Below, in pieces: positions 61,717 to 64,000 of a stretch of DNA of 64,000 nucleotides (the first letter of the stretch is position 1; each line of letters opens with the position of its first letter). The position numbers and the translations under genes are program-made. The notes below the pieces were generated by a model, which worked only from the letters and a program-made list of their open reading frames with translations, did not search any database and was not told the DNA's origin. Source of the stretch: Centipeda felix (GTDB lineage: Bacteria; Bacillota; Negativicutes; Selenomonadales; Selenomonadaceae); NCBI RefSeq assembly GCF_900186465.1, contig NZ_LT891959.1:890785-954784 (forward strand), written 5' to 3'.

Positions 61717-63087
61717 CTATTCGTTGCGCAGTGCCGAGGACTCAGCAGCGCCGAGCGTCTGCTCCAGCTCTTCAAGCGTCTGCTGTTTGCTCTCACGTCC
61801 GAGAAGAATAACGGTTCCCGCAATGACGGCAAAGACCGCCGCGAACATCATAAAAATGCCGCTCATCGGAAATGCATTGGCGAGCATCACGCCGACGAGC
61901 ATCGGTGCAATCATGCCGCCGATGCGGCCGAATCCTGCCGCCCAGCCACTGCCAAGCGCGCGCATCGACGTTGGGTACTGCTCGGGTGTATAGGTATAGA
62001 TGACGCCCCACGCGCCGAGATTGAAGAAGCTCATCGCCGCACCCCAGCCAAGGAGGGCAGTGACATCACCTGCATTGCCGAAGAAATAGCTGCATACGCC
62101 GCTGAGAAGGAGGAAGAGCCCGAGCGTATAGCGGCGGCCGATCACATCCACGAGGTAGGCCGCCGCATAGTAGCCCGGCAGCTGAGCGACCGTCATAATG
62201 AGGACGTACTCGAACGTCTTGACAATGGCAAAGCCCTGCGCATAGACCATCGACGGCAGCCACATAAAGATGCCGTAGTAACTGAACACAATACCGAACC
62301 ATGCGAGCCAGAGCATCACCGTGCGGCGGCGCATTCCCTTCGCCCAGAGCGCAGAAAATCCCGGTGTCTCCACCTGCTCCGCCTGCATACGGTGCGGGGC
62401 AAGCTGATCGAGGAAGGGACGCTCCGGCATACGAAGCTGGCGCTCGATATCGCGTACAATCGCCTTCGCCTCGTCCACACGCCCCTTGGCGAGGAGATAA
62501 CGGATCGACTCAGGCATGTGCAGGCGCAGGAGGAACACATAGAGCGCGGGCAGGGCACCGATAAAGAACGCCGCCTGCCAGCCAAAGACAGGGATGAGAA
62601 GATAGGCGATGCATGCCGCCGCAAGCCAGCCAAGCCCCCAGAAACTCTCAAGGAGCACAATGAAGCGTCCGCGCAGGCGTGCCGGTGCATACTCGCTCAT
62701 CAGCGTCGCTGCGACGGGCAGCTCTCCGCCCAGGCCGAAGCCGACAAGGAAGCGGAACACGAGCAGCGACTCATAACTCCACGCAACGGCACAGAGCCCC
62801 GTTGAGATGCTATAGAGGAGAACCGTGATCGTAAACACTCGCTTGCGGCCGATGCGGTCGGCAATCGTCCCCGCGAGCACCGCTCCAAGCGCCATGCCGA
62901 TCAGCCCAATCGAGCCGATCCACCCCACCTGTGCCGGCGTGAGACTCCACTCGCGCGCCAGTACCGGCAGGACGAAAGCGATCAGCCCCGTGTCCATCGC
63001 ATCAAACAGCCAGCCAAGCCCCGTGACAACAAGCAGCTTGTACTGGAATCTGCCGAGCGGCAGATTTTCCAGACGATCCAGAATCAT
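61717..63087 (-). CDS. niaP: Niacin permease-like MFS transporter
   Basis: 456 residues from ATG 63087, nine bases after GGGAGG. Twelve membrane segments. It matches Bacillus NiaP at many points: GLGWLFDAMD near the start, GLGGELPVAATLMSE, VLLESFWGLGWLAAA, SYYGIFMWLPS and FFNLGAWGVIYTYTPEQYP. It should import nicotinate or a similar aromatic acid for NAD synthesis. Confidence 0.85.
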   Translation of the reverse strand: MILDRLENLPLGRFQYKLLVVTGLGWLFDAMDTGLIAFVLPVLAREWSLTPAQVGWIGSIGLIGMALGAVLAGTIADRIGRKRVFTITVLLYSISTGLCAVAWSYESLLVFRFLVGFGLGGELPVAATLMSEYAPARLRGRFIVLLESFWGLGWLAAACIAYLLIPVFGWQAAFFIGALPALYVFLLRLHMPESIRYLLAKGRVDEAKAIVRDIERQLRMPERPFLDQLAPHRMQAEQVETPGFSALWAKGMRRRTVMLWLAWFGIVFSYYGIFMWLPSMVYAQGFAIVKTFEYVLIMTVAQLPGYYAAAYLVDVIGRRYTLGLFLLLSGVCSYFFGNAGDVTALLGWGAAMSFFNLGAWGVIYTYTPEQYPTSMRALGSGWAAGFGRIGGMIAPMLVGVMLANAFPMSGIFMMFAAVFAVIAGTVILLGRESKQQTLEELEQTLGAAESSALRNE

Positions 63088-63186
63088 GAAAGTACCTCCC
63101 GAAGAAATCATGGATTTCTTTCACTGCATTGAAAAAGATAGCTGGCACATATTATAGTCAAAGTATACTGACGATACAAGGATATT

Positions 63187-63462
63187 TTAGGATTTTTCCT
63201 CAGAATCTTCCTTTTTTCCGCTCATAAAAACACCGTAGCCCGCTGCGCCGAACCCAATGCCGACAAAGAGATAAGCGACCGTGCTGTAAACAACATCCTT
63301 TTTGTTATTGGCGGAAATCGCCGCCGCCGCTTCCTGAGCATTCGAGGCTTCCCGTGCCAGCTCCAGGTTCTCAGCCATCGGGTCGGGGGAGAGATGCAGC
63401 AGCAGCAATCCGATGCCAAGGGAAATCAGCCCAAACAGAATTACTGCGAGTTTTTTCTTCAT
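63187..63462 (-). CDS. Small membrane protein of unknown function
   Basis: 91 residues, with GGAGG before two adjacent ATGs; the second (63462) has better spacing. Two membrane segments (about 5-24 and 58-80) flank an Ala/Glu-rich stretch, and the C-terminus is charged (KKEDSEEKS). I do not recognise the family. Confidence 0.6.
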   Translation of the reverse strand: MKKKLAVILFGLISLGIGLLLLHLSPDPMAENLELAREASNAQEAAAAISANNKKDVVYSTVAYLFVGIGFGAAGYGVFMSGKKEDSEEKS

Positions 63463-63482
63463 CATATACCTCCATATATAGC

Positions 63483-63512
63483 AAAAGGGACTCGTGAATC
63501 ATCACGAATCCC
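63483..63512 (-). terminator. Terminator of the rRNA operon
   Basis: Minus strand: GGGATTCGTGA / TCACGAGTCCC hairpin and a short T run, eight bases after the 5S gene. Confidence 0.85.
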
Positions 63513-63520
63513 TCGTTCTT

Positions 63521-63636
63521 GCGGCAACTACCTACTCTCCCACGTCGTCTCCAACGAAGTACCCTCGGCCTGTGGACGCTTAACTACTGTGTTCGGAATG
63601 GGAACAGGTGGAACCGTCCAGGCATCATCACCGCAT
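63521..63636 (-). rRNA. rrf: 5S ribosomal RNA
   Basis: 116 nt on the minus strand, with the conserved CCATTCCGAACACAG and GTGGGAGAGTAGGT stretches and pairing 5' (TGCGGTGATG) and 3' (GTTGCCGC) ends. Confidence 0.95.
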
Positions 63637-63878
63637 CTTGTTGAATGAGTCTTGCTCACTCAAAACTTCACAGAAGAAACTGTAAGCAAATTGTTAGGCA
63701 ATACCTTCTTAGAATAGCGGTCAACGTCATCCAATCACACTTCGCTTTCGCTCGTGTTCTTGGGACGTTTTCGTCGCTCTAAGTCACAGTCGACATTTGC
63801 TTTGCAAACGTCGACTAAGCGACTCAATCGTCAGCGTCTGTCGCTTACGCTCCGACGCTTCCGTTTCGCTGCTTAAGT
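63637..63878 (-). other. 5S-23S spacer with palindromes
   Basis: No tRNA gene. Contains a hairpin AGTCGAC-TTTGC / GCAAA-GTCGACT (about 63788-63815) and several short CGCTT/CGCTC-rich repeats; probably rRNA processing stems. Confidence 0.6.
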
Positions 63879-64000
63879 CAAGCCCTCGACCGATTAGTGC
63901 TGGTCAGCTGCACACATTGCTGTGCTTCCACACCCAGCCTATCTACCTTGTCTTCTTCAAGGGGTCTTACTTCCTTTTAGGAATGAGATACTTCATCTCG
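63879..64000 (-). rRNA. rrl: 23S ribosomal RNA, 3' end (partial)
   Basis: The last about 122 nt of 23S on the minus strand, with the conserved GCTGACCAGCACTAATCGG and GGTCGAGGGCTTG; the rest lies beyond the window. Confidence 0.9.

Noticed and set aside
63394..63648. Plus-strand ORF across the 5S gene
   Set aside because: It is antisense to 5S rRNA and its terminator.
1..64000. CRISPR arrays, prophage or integrase-bounded islands
   Set aside because: No regularly spaced direct repeats, phage structural genes or integrase were seen; the tRNA-Gln gene has no duplicated 3' end nearby.

Overview
The window looks like a chromosome segment of a GC-rich, diderm Firmicute of the Negativicutes, most likely Selenomonas or a close relative. 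Signs are a SCIFF peptide with its radical SAM maturase, a Bacillus-type niacin permease, a Gram-positive-style Pel locus order, many PTS genes and a membrane-bound formate dehydrogenase. The genus is an inference; no 16S gene is present. Intergenic regions are AT-rich with clear sigma70-type promoters (TTGACA, 17 bp, TATAAT-like) and strong intrinsic terminators.

Layout. 1-4185 (minus): pelD, pelE and the truncated deacetylase gene of a Pel exopolysaccharide operon. 4628-5563: cysK. 5699-10619 (minus): a sorbose/mannose-type PTS operon with a SorE-like dehydrogenase, an RpiR regulator and EIIA. 10800-12797: a class B PBP with a PASTA domain. 12962-24888 (minus): one long co-directional block, moeA-like, moeA, moaA, MOSC-mogA fusion, mobA-mobB fusion, fdhD, fdhA, fdhE, fdhB, fdhC, which makes the molybdenum cofactor and the periplasmic formate dehydrogenase that uses it. 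Divergent from it is moaC-modABC (25125-28261), with a candidate Moco riboswitch before modA. 28494-30789: a MacB-like ABC transporter with a DUF4418 protein. 30842-31562: an IS200-type element next to a tRNA-Gln gene. 31770-32750: a Gfo/Idh/MocA oxidoreductase.

32987-41431 (plus): dpaL, ygeY, ygeW, yqeA, an NCS1 permease, hyuA and a YheO-like regulator. Together they can take up a hydantoin- or ureide-like compound, open it, release carbamoyl phosphate for ATP synthesis and deaminate diaminopropionate to pyruvate.

41508-54142: the most interesting part. A GntR regulator and three minus-strand operons (ydcF-glycyl radical enzyme-activase; PfkB kinase-PTS EIIC-GH1; deoC-transketolase-EIIA) share one palindromic operator, wTGTATnATACAw, placed just downstream of each -10 box. 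The glycyl radical enzyme resembles E. coli YbiW/PflD. This looks like an undescribed radical-dependent sugar pathway.

54195-64000: an internally deleted IS30-type element, the SCIFF maturase and its peptide, murA, an S55-type protein, a broken chemoreceptor gene, niaP, a small membrane protein, 5S rRNA and the 3' end of 23S rRNA (minus). A dispersed repeat of about 165 bp with inverted ends occurs in five full or partial copies across the window.
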